DNA of 60,698 nucleotides from an uncultured Christensenella sp. (GCA_910583855.1 CAJTYL010000011.1:1-60698); one strand, 5' to 3'. Numbered from the stretch's first letter, positions 23,301 through 32,275 are shown. The notes: generated by a model from the sequence alone, not told the origin. Made by a program: numbers and translations.

Positions 23301-24296
23301 TTGATACCTACTATAATTACAGTCTCCGTTTTGGCGTTAGGCGTTATCATCTTTTTCATATCTTTCAACCTGCGATACGTTGGCAAAAAGGAGAAACCCT
23401 CTCCCGAAGAAAAGGCTCAAATCTCAGAGGCGGCAAAGCTTTTAAAGCTTGCTCAAAAGGGCGACGGAGAGGCTTATTACAAGTTGTATCTTTTATATAA
23501 GCAAAACGCTTTACCCGTAAATTTCAGCTCGGAATATACCGAGCGGCGGACTTATCTTAAAAAATCCGCAGACCTCGGCTATCCGAAGGCACAGTACGAG
23601 TACGGCAAATCGCGAATTTATTCCGGCGATTGTTCGGTCGCCGTTGCTTATCTTGAAAAGGCGGCTTCTGCGGGCGTTACAGACGCCGCTTCGGAGCTTG
23701 CAAGAATATACGACAGTGCTGCTTACGGTTATAAATTCCGCGGACTTGAACGGTTTAATAAATTGACCGCGCGCAAGTTACAGGCAAAATGGCTGCAAGT
23801 CGTCGCAGAGACGGGCGATGCGGAAGAGCAGGTTTCACTCGGATATCTGTATTTTTACGACCTTGACGACAAGCGTTCCGCGCTCGAATGGTTTGAAAAA
23901 GCGGCGGCGCAGGGAAACGGAAGAGGCCTTACGGGCGCGGCGCGCATATATCAAGCGCGCGGTGGCTATGAAAAAGCGTTAAAGTATTTTACCGCCGCGG
24001 CGGAAGGCGGTTATAGCGGTGGAATGTATTGGCTCGGCAGGTTTTATCTGGAGGATTACGCCTTCGACAAGGAAAAGGCTTTGTTTTGGCTGAATAAAGC
24101 GGCGGAAAGCGGAAGATTGCAGGATACTCCCGCAATGGACTATCTTGCAAAGCTATACGAAGACGGCGGCGTTGTCGAAGCCGACCACGAAAAAGCGCAA
24201 TATTGGCGGGATAAAATTAAAGCCGTGCGTGAAGCTTTTAAAAAGCGTAACGACGAAGCCGAGAAAATAGCCGAAAAGGATTTAAGCGAAGATTAA
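23301..24296 (+). CDS. Sel1-repeat protein with N-terminal membrane anchor
   Basis: 331 aa protein: one N-terminal helix (IITVSVLALGVIIFFISF), then six or so Sel1/TPR-like repeats (YPKAQYEYGKSRIYSGD, AASELARIYD, AEEQVSLGYLYFYD, GRGLTGAARIYQARGG, YSGGMYWLGRFYLED, PAMDYLAKLYEDGG). Probably a membrane-bound scaffold. It starts with TTG (TTGATACCT) after GAGGG; no in-frame ATG is near. Ends nine bases before hisS, so likely co-transcribed. Compare the Sel1 protein at 2983, anchored at the opposite end. Confidence 0.8.
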   Translation: MIPTIITVSVLALGVIIFFISFNLRYVGKKEKPSPEEKAQISEAAKLLKLAQKGDGEAYYKLYLLYKQNALPVNFSSEYTERRTYLKKSADLGYPKAQYEYGKSRIYSGDCSVAVAYLEKAASAGVTDAASELARIYDSAAYGYKFRGLERFNKLTARKLQAKWLQVVAETGDAEEQVSLGYLYFYDLDDKRSALEWFEKAAAQGNGRGLTGAARIYQARGGYEKALKYFTAAAEGGYSGGMYWLGRFYLEDYAFDKEKALFWLNKAAESGRLQDTPAMDYLAKLYEDGGVVEADHEKAQYWRDKIKAVREAFKKRNDEAEKIAEKDLSED

Positions 24297-24305
24297 AGGA
24301 GAGTT

Positions 24306-25574
24306 ATGATTAGCGTACCCAAGGGCACGAAGGACGTTTTGCCCAACCAATCTTATAAATGGCAATATATCGAGGACGCCGCGCGCGAGGTCGCGCGGGT
24401 GTTCAATTATAAGGAAGTCCGCACGCCCGTTTTCGAGCATACCGAGCTTTTTCAGCGCGGCGTGGGTGAAACTACGGATGTTGTGAAAAAAGAAATGTAC
24501 ACCTTCCTCGATAAGGGCGGAAGGTCGATGACGTTAAAGCCCGAGGGCACTGCGGGCGTTGCAAGAATGTTTATTGAGAACGGGCTTGCAAGCTCTCCTA
24601 TGCCTATCAAAACCTTCTATATCACACCCGCGTTCCGCTACGAAAATCCGCAGGCGGGAAGGCTCAGGGAGTTCCACCAGTTCGGTATAGAGGTGTTCGG
24701 CTCGCTCTCTCCCGAAACCGACGCGGAGGTCATTTTTGCCGCTTCGTCGTTTTTAAACAAGCTTAAAATTAAAGGCGTAAAGCTTGAAATAAATTCGATT
24801 GGGTGCCGCATATGCCGCAACGAATACAATAAAGCGCTTAAAAATTACTTTGAGTCCCGCCTTGAAGAAATGTGCGCAAACTGTCGTTCGAGGTTCGATA
24901 AAAACCCGTTAAGAATACTCGATTGCAAGGAAGAAAAGTGCAAAAAATTGGCAGAAGCCGCGCCTAAAATCACCGATTATCTCTGCGAAGACTGCAAAAA
25001 GCACTTTGATACGGTGCGTTTGCTTTTGGACGCGCAGGGGCTTGAATATACCGTTAACCCCAACATAGTACGGGGTTTAGACTATTATTCGAGGACGGTT
25101 TTCGAGTTCGTTTCCACGAGTATAGGCGCGCAGGGCACGGTTTGTGGCGGCGGCAGATACGACGGGCTTATATCCGAGCTCGGTGGAAGCAACCTGCCCG
25201 CAATAGGCTTTGCGGCGGGAATCGAAAGATTGCTTCTTCTTATGGAGAACACGGGCGTACCCTTCCCCGAGGACAAAGTTCCTACGATTTATCTTGCGGG
25301 AATGGACGATAAATCGAGGGCGCAGACCTTCAAAATTGCTATGGGGCTTAGAGAGAGGGGCGTTTCCGCAGAGGTCGATCATATGCAAAGAAGCGTAAAA
25401 GCGCAGCTTAAATACGCGGACAAGGCGGGCGCGAAGTTCGTTGCCGTTATAGGCGAAAGCGAGCTTGAAAGCGGCGTTTTAAACTTAAAGAAGATGTCCG
25501 ACGGCACTACGGCGGCGGTTAAAAGCGAAGAGCTTTACACATACTTAAATAAAGTTATTAAGGAGGAAAAATAA
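24306..25574 (+). CDS. hisS: Histidyl-tRNA synthetase
   Basis: Class II aminoacyl-tRNA synthetase, 422 aa. Motif 1 region RTPVFEHTELFQRGVGETTDVVKKEMY; motif 2 ITPAFRYENPQAGRLREFHQFG; histidine-binding VRGLDYYSRTVFEFV; motif 3 AIGFAAGIERLL; C-terminal anticodon domain. An insertion (residues 165-215) carries three CxxC pairs plus a Cys (CRIC, CANC, CEDC), a small zinc-ribbon-like insert known in some bacterial HisRS. AAAGGAG before the ATG. Overlaps trxA by one base. No T-box is seen upstream. Confidence 0.97.
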   Translation: MISVPKGTKDVLPNQSYKWQYIEDAAREVARVFNYKEVRTPVFEHTELFQRGVGETTDVVKKEMYTFLDKGGRSMTLKPEGTAGVARMFIENGLASSPMPIKTFYITPAFRYENPQAGRLREFHQFGIEVFGSLSPETDAEVIFAASSFLNKLKIKGVKLEINSIGCRICRNEYNKALKNYFESRLEEMCANCRSRFDKNPLRILDCKEEKCKKLAEAAPKITDYLCEDCKKHFDTVRLLLDAQGLEYTVNPNIVRGLDYYSRTVFEFVSTSIGAQGTVCGGGRYDGLISELGGSNLPAIGFAAGIERLLLLMENTGVPFPEDKVPTIYLAGMDDKSRAQTFKIAMGLRERGVSAEVDHMQRSVKAQLKYADKAGAKFVAVIGESELESGVLNLKKMSDGTTAAVKSEELYTYLNKVIKEEK

Positions 25575-25885
25575 TGGAAAACGTTGACGTTAACCGTTTT
25601 GACGAACTTTTAAAGGGCGACAAGCCTGTCGTTTGCGATTTTTATGCGAATTGGTGCGGTCCTTGCAAAATGCTTGCCCCCGTAATGGAGGGCGCGGCGG
25701 AAAAATTTTCGGACAAAGCCGAGTTCGTAAAAGTGGATATTGATTCCAATTTCGAGCTTGCCGCGCGCTACGGCGTGACTTCGATTCCACTCGTGGGAGT
25801 GTTCAAAGACGGCGAACTTGCCGACAGCAGTCTCGGCTACGTTTCCAAGTCGGAAATGGAAGAGTTTTTAAGCAAAAACCTTTAA
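25574..25885 (+). CDS. trxA: Thioredoxin
   Basis: 103 aa thiol-disulfide reductase with the active site WCGPCK near residue 28 and the cis-Pro loop TSIPLVGVFKDGE. Starts on the last base of the hisS stop (TAATG) after GGAGG. Normal length, cytoplasmic, no signal peptide. Terminator follows. Confidence 0.94.
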   Translation: MENVDVNRFDELLKGDKPVVCDFYANWCGPCKMLAPVMEGAAEKFSDKAEFVKVDIDSNFELAARYGVTSIPLVGVFKDGELADSSLGYVSKSEMEEFLSKNL

Positions 25886-25888
25886 AAT

Positions 25889-25925
25889 AACCGCAGCCCG
25901 CAGAAAATTTCTGCGGGCTGCGGTT
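25889..25925. terminator. hisS-trxA terminator
   Basis: Long stem AACCGCAGCCCGCAG and complement around GAAAATTTC, followed by TTTTAAAT. Confidence 0.85.
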
Positions 25926-25944
25926 TTAAATATTTTTCAAAACG

Positions 25945-25973
25945 TTGTTTTGCGGCAAGTAATATGATATATT
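25945..25973 (+). promoter_or_regulatory. Candidate glyA promoter
   Basis: TTGTTT (25945-25950), 17-base spacer, TATATT (25968-25973), 40 bases upstream of glyA. Confidence 0.45.
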
Positions 25974-26013
25974 ATTAATAATTATTTTGGCGACCCCGCC
26001 GAAGGAGCTTTAA

Positions 26014-27264
26014 ATGTTGGATTTTTCCCTTATCGCACAGACAGACCTTGAAATCGCTGAAGCGTTGAAGGCGGAGCTTTCCCGCCAGCAGAACAATATC
26101 GAGCTTATTGCAAGCGAAAACTTTGTATCGCCCGCGGTGCTTGCTGCGGCAGGCAGTCAACTTACAAATAAATATGCGGAAGGCTACCCCGGTCACCGTT
26201 ATTACGGCGGTTGCGCCTGCGTTGACGTCGCCGAGGATTTGGCGCGCGAACGCCTGAAAAAGCTTTTTGGCTGCGAATACTGCAACGTTCAACCTCATTC
26301 GGGCGCAAGCGCGAACCTTGCGGTTTTGTTTGCGACCTGCCAACCGGGCGATACGATAATGGGTATGAACCTTGCGCATGGCGGGCATCTGTCCCACGGC
26401 TCGCCCGTAAACATTTCGGGCAAGTATTTCAATATAGTGCCTTACGGAGTGAAAGAAGGGGAAGAAGTTATCGATTACGACGAAATGGAGCGCATAGCCT
26501 TAGAATGTAAGCCCAAAGTGATTATTTCGGGCGCAAGCGCGTATTCCCGCGTAATCGACTTTAAAAGAATACGCGAAGTTTGCGATAAAGCAGGCGCGTT
26601 GATGTTTGTCGATATAGCCCATATCGCGGGCTTGGTTGCGGCGGGTCTTCACCCCTCGCCCGTGCCCTACGCGGACTTTGTGACGACCACCACGCATAAA
26701 ACGCTTCGCGGTCCGCGCGGCGGCGTGATAATGTGCAAGGAAGAATGGGGCAAGACGATAGATAAAGCCGTTTTCCCCGGCATTCAGGGCGGACCGTTGA
26801 TGCATATAATTGCGGCAAAAGCCGTCGCCTTTAAAGAGGCGTTGTCGCCCGAATTCAAGGAATACCAGACCCAAATAGTAAAGAACGCCGCGGCTATGGC
26901 GGACGAGTTTAAAAAGCTTGGCGTAACGATGGTTTCGGGCGGCACGGATAATCATTTGATTTTATTAAATCTTACCGATAAGGGGATAACGGGCAAAACT
27001 TTAACCGAGCTTTTAGACAAGGTTCGTATCACCGTCAACAAGAATGCAATTCCCTTCGATACTCAAAAGCCGTTCGTAACGTCAGGTGTAAGAATAGGCA
27101 CGCCGGCAATAACTACGAGGGGTATGAAGGAAGAAGAATCCCGCGTTATCGCAAGGCTTATAACTATGATTATAGAAGAGCGCGAGGGCGTTTTCGGGTA
27201 CGTCAAAGGCGAAGTCGAAAAGCTTGTAAAAGCATATCCCCTGTATGCAGATTTAGTCAGATAA
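26014..27264 (+). CDS. glyA: Serine hydroxymethyltransferase
   Basis: PLP enzyme that converts serine and tetrahydrofolate to glycine and methylene-THF, 416 aa. ELIASENFVSPAVL, YAEGYPGHRYYGGC, QPHSGASANLAV and the PLP-lysine motif VTTTTHKTLRGPRGG are all present. Start has GAAGGAG nine bases upstream. Own promoter and terminator, so monocistronic. Confidence 0.98.
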   Translation: MLDFSLIAQTDLEIAEALKAELSRQQNNIELIASENFVSPAVLAAAGSQLTNKYAEGYPGHRYYGGCACVDVAEDLARERLKKLFGCEYCNVQPHSGASANLAVLFATCQPGDTIMGMNLAHGGHLSHGSPVNISGKYFNIVPYGVKEGEEVIDYDEMERIALECKPKVIISGASAYSRVIDFKRIREVCDKAGALMFVDIAHIAGLVAAGLHPSPVPYADFVTTTTHKTLRGPRGGVIMCKEEWGKTIDKAVFPGIQGGPLMHIIAAKAVAFKEALSPEFKEYQTQIVKNAAAMADEFKKLGVTMVSGGTDNHLILLNLTDKGITGKTLTELLDKVRITVNKNAIPFDTQKPFVTSGVRIGTPAITTRGMKEEESRVIARLITMIIEEREGVFGYVKGEVEKLVKAYPLYADLVR

Positions 27265-27278
27265 TTTTAATTGAAATT

Positions 27279-27314
27279 AAGCCGAGGCAAGCATTAAAGC
27301 TTGCCTCGGCTTTT
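27279..27314. terminator. glyA terminator
   Basis: Stem AAGCCGAGGCAAGC / GCTTGCCTCGGCTT, loop ATTAAA, then TTTTC; convergent with the minus-strand ribU. Confidence 0.85.
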
Positions 27315-27356
27315 CTCAAAACCCTGTTATTTCAAGCATATATGGGGGTATAATTA

Positions 27357-28121
27357 TTAAAAAACAAAAAATCTCAGCAATGCAAACAACACCAATAGGG
27401 CTAAAATAACAATTCCCGCAACCCAGACACCTATATTGATTTTTTTGATTTTTTGCCCACCGGCGTCGTCTTTAGGTGTAATTTTGACGTTAAATTTGTT
27501 AATAAGATTCGATATGCGTTTATACACGGGTAACGTTATCAGAACGGCAACGAGGCACCGCATAAGGTTAAACGGCAAAACCGATATCCAAAGATAGAAG
27601 GTGTAAAAGTTTTCTTTTGTGCAGTCGGGGAATAGCGGAGTCATCATCCCGATAAGCGGTTCCCATTTACCGTGGAAAAAAAACTGAACGTAGAAGGGAA
27701 CGAGGGCTAACCAGTTAAAAAGTATCGCTATCGCGACCTCCGCAAAAGTACCCGCCGCCATACCTATAAGCGCGCCTTTGAATGTGCGTTTCCTTTTATA
27801 TATAAGCCCCGCTGTTACCGCAAATACGCAGGACGTTAGCAAGTCCGAAAGTTCACCGACGAATACAGTCGACGTACCTTTAATAACAAGTTTAAGAAGA
27901 ATTTTTACTACCGTGATTATTACGCCGGCAACGGGACCGAGCGTAAACGTACCGATAAGCGTTGGAATATCCGAAAAGTTAAATTCCAAAAAGCTCGGGA
28001 AGGCGAAAGACAGCGAAAAGTTGAATATGTACAATATTCCCGCTAACGCCGAAAACATCGCGATAACCGCAATCCGCGCGGTGTTAAAGTAACCGCGCCG
28101 TGTAGATGCAACCTGTTCCAT
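27357..28121 (-). CDS. ribU: ECF transporter S component, RibU-type riboflavin uptake
   Basis: Riboflavin-binding S component, 254 aa, about six membrane helices plus an extra C-terminal helix. Family features: an Arg-Ala start helix (TARIAVIAMFSALAGILYIF), EFNFSDIPTLIGTFTLGPVAGVIITVVKILLKLV, and GTSTVFVGELSDLL. An FMN riboswitch lies directly upstream, which settles the ligand class. The C-terminal 60 residues (KKINIGVWVAGIVILALLVLF) are an addition to the usual 190-200 aa. GAGAGG precedes the ATG. Confidence 0.92.
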   Translation of the reverse strand: MEQVASTRRGYFNTARIAVIAMFSALAGILYIFNFSLSFAFPSFLEFNFSDIPTLIGTFTLGPVAGVIITVVKILLKLVIKGTSTVFVGELSDLLTSCVFAVTAGLIYKRKRTFKGALIGMAAGTFAEVAIAILFNWLALVPFYVQFFFHGKWEPLIGMMTPLFPDCTKENFYTFYLWISVLPFNLMRCLVAVLITLPVYKRISNLINKFNVKITPKDDAGGQKIKKINIGVWVAGIVILALLVLFALLRFFVF

Positions 28122-28162
28122 ACAAAAAACCTCTCAAAAAAATATTTTTAAAGCCGTTCTTT

Positions 28163-28192
28163 GCAAAAAATAAGCCCCGAAAAACTTCGGGG
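28163..28192 (-). terminator. Expression-platform terminator of the FMN riboswitch
   Basis: Minus strand CCCCGAA / TTCGGGG followed by CTTATTTTTT, between the aptamer and ribU. Fits FMN-induced premature termination. Confidence 0.75.
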
Positions 28193-28220
28193 CAAAACGA
28201 AACGAGAACAAAACCGTTCG

Positions 28221-28336
28221 TAAGTTCTTTTATCATCCGGACTTTACCGTCGGTACGGGAATTTCACCCGTTCGGGAGCTTGCGCTCTTCGCAGACTTTA
28301 CTGCCGGTGGGGAATTTCACCCCGCCCCAAAGAACT
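28221..28336 (-). promoter_or_regulatory. FMN riboswitch (RFN element)
   Basis: Minus strand shows the RFN core in order: GGGGCGGGGTGAAATTCCCC, ACCGGCAGTAAAGTC, AACGGGTGAAATTCCCGTAC, CGACGGTAAAGTCCGGAT, closed by AGTTCTTT/AAAGAACT. Textbook FMN aptamer ahead of ribU. Confidence 0.97.
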
Positions 28337-28441
28337 AACTTTAATTTGTACTTTCATTATACTTATCATGCCCCTATCTGTCAAGTCTGCAACCACAAAA
28401 AATTTCCTTTAATTTTTCTGCCGTAAATTATTTTAAAATCT

Positions 28442-28469
28442 TTGATTTTTTGCATTACTATGTTATAAT
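28442..28469 (+). promoter_or_regulatory. Promoter of the tsaE-tsaB-rimI operon
   Basis: TTGATT (28442-28447), 16-base spacer, TATAAT (28464-28469) with extended -10 TG at 28461. The tsaE ATG is only 16 bases past the -10. Confidence 0.7.
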
Positions 28470-28485
28470 ATTGCTGTATAAATTT

Positions 28486-28890
28486 ATGTCGGTTTTTATT
28501 TCAAAAAGTCCCGAGGACACGATTAATTTCGGGGAAAATTACGCAAAAAACTTAAAAAACTGCGCCGTCGTCGTGTTAAACGGTGAAATGGGCGCGGGCA
28601 AAACCGTCTTTTGCAAGGGCGTTGCAAAGGGCTTAGGGATTGAAGAAGAAATTTTAAGCCCTACCTACGCGTACATGAACGACTATTCGGGCAAGCTGTA
28701 TCATTTCGATTGCTACCGTCTGAAAAACGGCGCGCAGGCGGAAGGACTCGGGCTTACCGATTATTTCTACGCGGGTGGCGTGTGTGTCGTCGAATGGGCG
28801 GAAAATATAAAGGACGTTTTGCCCGAACAATACAAAACCGTAACTATCGAAAAAACGGGCGGGGAGGAAAGAAAAATTATTTATGACTGA
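28486..28890 (+). CDS. tsaE: tRNA t6A biosynthesis ATPase TsaE
   Basis: ATPase partner of the TsaB-TsaD complex that makes threonylcarbamoyl-A37 in tRNA, 134 aa. Walker A NGEMGAGKTVFCKG; SPTYAYMNDYSGKLYHFDCYR and VVEWAENI are the family signatures. I start at the ATG at 28486 (MSVFISKSPEDT), because the longer frame from 28450 would begin inside the promoter. No Shine-Dalgarno; the leader is about 10 nt. Overlaps tsaB by eight bases. Confidence 0.93.
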   Translation: MSVFISKSPEDTINFGENYAKNLKNCAVVVLNGEMGAGKTVFCKGVAKGLGIEEEILSPTYAYMNDYSGKLYHFDCYRLKNGAQAEGLGLTDYFYAGGVCVVEWAENIKDVLPEQYKTVTIEKTGGEERKIIYD

Positions 28891-29500
28891 TTTTCTTGCA
28901 ATCGACACCTCTTCGCGACATCTTACCGTTTACGCGCAAAAGGGGAACAAATCCGTTTTAAGGCACTTGCCCGACTGCGCTATTCGGCACTCCGTCGTTT
29001 TAATGGACGAAATTGACAGGGCTTTAAGGGAAATAGACCTCACTCCCGCGGAATGCGGCTATTTTGCAGCGGTGACGGGTCCCGGTTCCTTTACGGGCAT
29101 AAGAATAGGAATTGCAACGGCGAAGGGCTTTGCCCTTGCCGTAAACAAACCGTTGAAATCCCTCACCGCGTTCGACCTTATTGCATATAATGTCAACAGC
29201 AAAAAGTTCTTCGTTGTCATAGATGCGGCACACGCGCACTATTACGTTTGCGGCTATGACGAAGGCAAAGTGTGCTTGCAACCCTGCTATTTCTCCGAAG
29301 CCGAGGTTGCGGCGTTGAACGCTCCCCTGTTCGGGTTTGAGGACTTGCCGCTTGAAAACTATACCAGAACGGAAATAAAGAATTGCCTGAAAGAGGCGGC
29401 GTTGAAGTGCAAAAATTTATCAAACGATATGCACGCGCTTTACGTTCGCAAAAGTCAGGCTGAGGAGGCGCTTGGTGAAAGTAAGAAAGTGGGAATATAA
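28883..29500 (+). CDS. tsaB: tRNA t6A biosynthesis protein TsaB
   Basis: TsaB, the inactive sugar-kinase-like partner of TsaD, 205 aa. Start FLAIDTSSRHLTVYA; conserved VTGPGSFTGIRIGIATAKGFALA. Lacks the metal site as expected for TsaB. Overlaps tsaE upstream and rimI downstream. tsaD itself is not in the window. Confidence 0.94.
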   Translation: MTDFLAIDTSSRHLTVYAQKGNKSVLRHLPDCAIRHSVVLMDEIDRALREIDLTPAECGYFAAVTGPGSFTGIRIGIATAKGFALAVNKPLKSLTAFDLIAYNVNSKKFFVVIDAAHAHYYVCGYDEGKVCLQPCYFSEAEVAALNAPLFGFEDLPLENYTRTEIKNCLKEAALKCKNLSNDMHALYVRKSQAEEALGESKKVGI

Positions 29501-29909
29501 GGATATTCTCCGCATCTCCCAGATTGAAACTGAGTGCTTCCCCAACGAGCCCTGGAGCTTCAAGATGCTTGCTTCAAGTTTCGATACGGACAGCTTTCAC
29601 GGCGTACTTGCCGAGGACGGCGGAGAAATTATAGGCTACGGCGGTATAACCGTTGCGGCGGATACTGCGGATATTGCGAACGTAGCCGTAACCGAGGCGT
29701 ACCGCCACAGCGGCGTGGGTACGGCAATTATCGAAGAGCTTTTGCGGACTGCCGCGTCTTTGGGCGCAAAAAAGGTCTTTTTGGAAGTGCGCGTATCAAA
29801 TTCCATAGCAATGGAGCTGTACCTCAAAAGCGGATTTAAGGGCGCTTACGCGAGAACGCGCTATTACTCAGACGGAGAGGACTGCCTTGTTATGGTAAAG
29901 GAGCTTTAA
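29475..29909 (+). CDS. rimI: Ribosomal-protein-alanine N-acetyltransferase RimI
   Basis: GNAT acetyltransferase, 144 aa, acting on S18 or other N-termini. DILRISQIETECFPNEPWS at the start, acetyl-CoA loop with HSGVGTAIIEELLRTA and the C-terminal VSNSIAMELYLKSGFKGAYARTRYY. GTG at 29475 is six bases after GGAGG and is preferred; TTG at 29472 is possible. Its stop is followed by AAAGGAG-linked ATT start of the next gene. Confidence 0.92.
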   Translation: MKVRKWEYKDILRISQIETECFPNEPWSFKMLASSFDTDSFHGVLAEDGGEIIGYGGITVAADTADIANVAVTEAYRHSGVGTAIIEELLRTAASLGAKKVFLEVRVSNSIAMELYLKSGFKGAYARTRYYSDGEDCLVMVKEL

Positions 29910-29910
29910 C

Positions 29911-30633
29911 ATTTTTATAGACGGTAAATTCGTATCATTTTTAAGACGCGGCGTGGGGGAGGACGTACTTCTTTTGCACGGCTACGGCTCTAAAAAGGAA
30001 AGCTTTTACTATCAGATAAATTTCTTACAAAACTACTTCCGCGTAACAGCCGTCGACTTCCCGTGCTTCGGCGCAAGCGAGTGTACGGACGAAGCCTGGG
30101 GCGTGGGCGAATACGCCGAATGGCTTTTAAAGTTTATGAACGAAGCGGGGCTAAATCGTCCGAGCGTCGTTGCGCACTCGTTCGGCGCAAGGGTGGCGTT
30201 TAAGCTTTTTTCAGTGGAAGGTAGCAGGCTTGAAAAGCTTGTAATAACGGGCGGAGCGGGGCTTGTCAAACCCCGTACACCCCAATATATGCGCCAAATA
30301 ACGCGTTATCGCAGGGCAAGACGGTTCTTCCCGAGGTTTGCCGAAAAGCATTTCGGAAGCGAAGAGTACAAATCTCTGTCGCCCTTTATGAAGAAAAGTT
30401 TTAAAAAAATAGTAAACGAAGATTTAAAGTCTTGCGCCGCAAAAATTTCAGCCCCTACGCTGCTTATATACGGGCAGGACGATACCGTTACGCCGTTTTA
30501 CGAGGAGGGTGCAACCTTCCAATCGCTCATTTGCGGCAGCGGGCTCGAGGTTATGGAGGGCGGTCACTTCTGCTTTTCCGAGCATCCCAAAGAATTTAAT
30601 TTTAAACTATTCGGTTTTTTGACGGAGAGTTGA
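29911..30633 (+). CDS. Alpha/beta hydrolase, probable AUU start
   Basis: Serine hydrolase fold of 240 aa. LLLHGYGSKKESF is the oxyanion loop, VVAHSFGARVAFKL holds the nucleophile Ser, IYGQDDTVTPF the Asp and MEGGHFCFSEHP the His. The first usual start codon in frame is GTG at 29953, with no ribosome site, and it would cut off the first strand. Upstream in the same frame FIDGKFVSFLRRG matches the N-terminal strand of the family, and the ATT at 29911 lies seven bases after AAAGGAG. The frame is closed by TAA at 29896, so no ATG, GTG or TTG can serve. Substrate unknown. Overlaps the Mur ligase gene by one base. Confidence 0.75.
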   Translation: MFIDGKFVSFLRRGVGEDVLLLHGYGSKKESFYYQINFLQNYFRVTAVDFPCFGASECTDEAWGVGEYAEWLLKFMNEAGLNRPSVVAHSFGARVAFKLFSVEGSRLEKLVITGGAGLVKPRTPQYMRQITRYRRARRFFPRFAEKHFGSEEYKSLSPFMKKSFKKIVNEDLKSCAAKISAPTLLIYGQDDTVTPFYEEGATFQSLICGSGLEVMEGGHFCFSEHPKEFNFKLFGFLTES

Positions 30634-32225
30634 TGTTTTTCATTTCTGTTTCAAAGACAATTGAATGCGTATTGTGCGCCGTCGTGTTCGCACTGCTTTT
30701 CAGCGGCTGCTTCTATAAGCTTTTGGGCATACTGCAGTCGTCTGGCTACAGCGGTACGCGCCTTATTAAATGGTCGCACAAAAAGGGCAATCTCGTCTTC
30801 GGCAGGCACGTTCTTTTAGCGTTATTGTGCGCTCTCGCCTGCGCGGTGATTGCGCTGTGCTTTTCTTTTGCGGGGGAGTGGTCCGCAGTTATCGGTTTTG
30901 CGGCGTATATAATCTTTTTCTCTCTATTTATCTGGGCGGATAACAGGGTCGCTTTAAGAACGCCGTTAACTTTAACCCCGCGCATAAAGCGGCTTATTGT
31001 CGTTTTGACGCTATTGAACGCAATAATTTCTTACCTTACAGTCTGTCTTCTCAATTTTGCGGACAGCGTATGGGATAACCGCGTCTTTACTACTTTAAGG
31101 TACTGCCCACTGTCCGTCTTCCCGCTTCTTATGTTCCCCGTAACCCTTCTTGCAAACTTAATTTCCAAGGTTTACGAGGTGCCGCACAACAAATCTTTTG
31201 TGAAAAAGGCAAAAGCCAAACTCAATAATTCAAATATAAAGGTCGTGGGCATAACGGGCAGCTACGGCAAAACGAGCTGTAAGAAAATCCTTGCGGATAT
31301 TCTTTCGGAGAAATACCGCGTACTCTCGACGCCCCGTTCGCACAATACCCCTATGGGGCTTGCGCTTGCAATCAACAATAACGATTTAACGAGTTATGAT
31401 ATTTTTATTGCGGAAATGGGCGCGCGCCACGTCGGCGACATTGCCGAGCTTTGCGAATTTTGTCCTCCCGATATCACGCTTATAACGGGCATTTGCCCCC
31501 AGCACCTTGAAAGCTTCGGCAGCATAGAGAATGTTGTTAAGGCAAAGGCGGAAATTTTAAAAGGCGGCGCCGAAGCCTATATTGCACCCGAGTGTTTTAC
31601 GTTATTTGAGGCATATTCGGGGGTCAAACACTGCGCCGACTGCGTTTCCGATATGGTTTGCAACGCGGAAGGCAGTACGTTTAATCTTAATTTAGGCGGA
31701 AAAACGTACAAGGCGCACACCCGTCTTTTAGGCGCACACTCGGTGCGGAACGTAGCAATTTCCGCGCTCGTTGCATATAATTTAGGTATGACCGCAGAAG
31801 AAATAGTTGCGGCTATAGAAAAGCTTGATTTTATCGAACACAGACTTCAACTCATAAAGTCGGGCGGTGTGAATATCCTTGACGACGGCTATAATTCAAA
31901 TATAAATGGCGCGGCGGCGGCTTTGGAGGTTTTAAAAAGCTTTGAAGGCAGAAAAATAGTCGTCACCCCTGGACTCGTAGAACTCGGCGTTTTGGAGGAG
32001 GAGGAAAACACCCGCTTGGGCGAACGCCTCGTCGGGCTTGACTTCGTCATTCTCGTTGGCGAAACCCTGATAGCTCCCGTCAAAAACGGCTATCTTGCAG
32101 GCGGCGGCAACGCGGCAACGCTTAAAATAGTGCCTACGCTTAACGTCGCGCAGGAGGAGCTGAAAGGGATACTTCAACCTAACGATACCGTACTCTTTTT
32201 AAACGATCTACCCGATATATATTAA
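30633..32225 (+). CDS. Membrane-anchored Mur ligase (MurF-like)
   Basis: 530 aa. The first 190 residues form about five membrane helices; then comes a Mur ligase: ATP loop VVGITGSYGKTSCKKIL, RSHNTPMGLALAINN, IFIAEMGARHVGDIAELCE, ICPQHLESFGS, and C-terminal domain ILDDGYNSNINGAAAALEVL ... VVTPGLVELG. Order and motifs are those of MurF, which adds D-Ala-D-Ala to the UDP-muramyl tripeptide. Ddl, which makes the D-Ala-D-Ala substrate, is the next gene. Standard MurF is soluble and 450 aa; such membrane fusions occur in some Clostridia. Start ATG overlaps the upstream TGA and follows GGAG. Confidence 0.85.
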   Translation: MFFISVSKTIECVLCAVVFALLFSGCFYKLLGILQSSGYSGTRLIKWSHKKGNLVFGRHVLLALLCALACAVIALCFSFAGEWSAVIGFAAYIIFFSLFIWADNRVALRTPLTLTPRIKRLIVVLTLLNAIISYLTVCLLNFADSVWDNRVFTTLRYCPLSVFPLLMFPVTLLANLISKVYEVPHNKSFVKKAKAKLNNSNIKVVGITGSYGKTSCKKILADILSEKYRVLSTPRSHNTPMGLALAINNNDLTSYDIFIAEMGARHVGDIAELCEFCPPDITLITGICPQHLESFGSIENVVKAKAEILKGGAEAYIAPECFTLFEAYSGVKHCADCVSDMVCNAEGSTFNLNLGGKTYKAHTRLLGAHSVRNVAISALVAYNLGMTAEEIVAAIEKLDFIEHRLQLIKSGGVNILDDGYNSNINGAAAALEVLKSFEGRKIVVTPGLVELGVLEEEENTRLGERLVGLDFVILVGETLIAPVKNGYLAGGGNAATLKIVPTLNVAQEELKGILQPNDTVLFLNDLPDIY

Positions 32226-32275
32226 AAACGCATATAGACTCCGCAATACTGAGTTGCTTGCCTCTTTGCGTTTTT
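32224..32275 (+). repeat. Family A repeat, minimal copy A6
   Basis: 52-base copy: AAAAACGCA (32224-32232) and TGCGTTTTT (32267-32275) pair perfectly, with only CCGCAATACTGAGTTGCTTG-like core between. The apical hairpin is missing. The first A bases belong to the stop codon of the Mur ligase gene. Confidence 0.7.

Noticed and set aside
24306..24320. T-box leader for hisS
   Set aside because: Only nine bases separate the Sel1 gene from hisS; there is no room for a leader.
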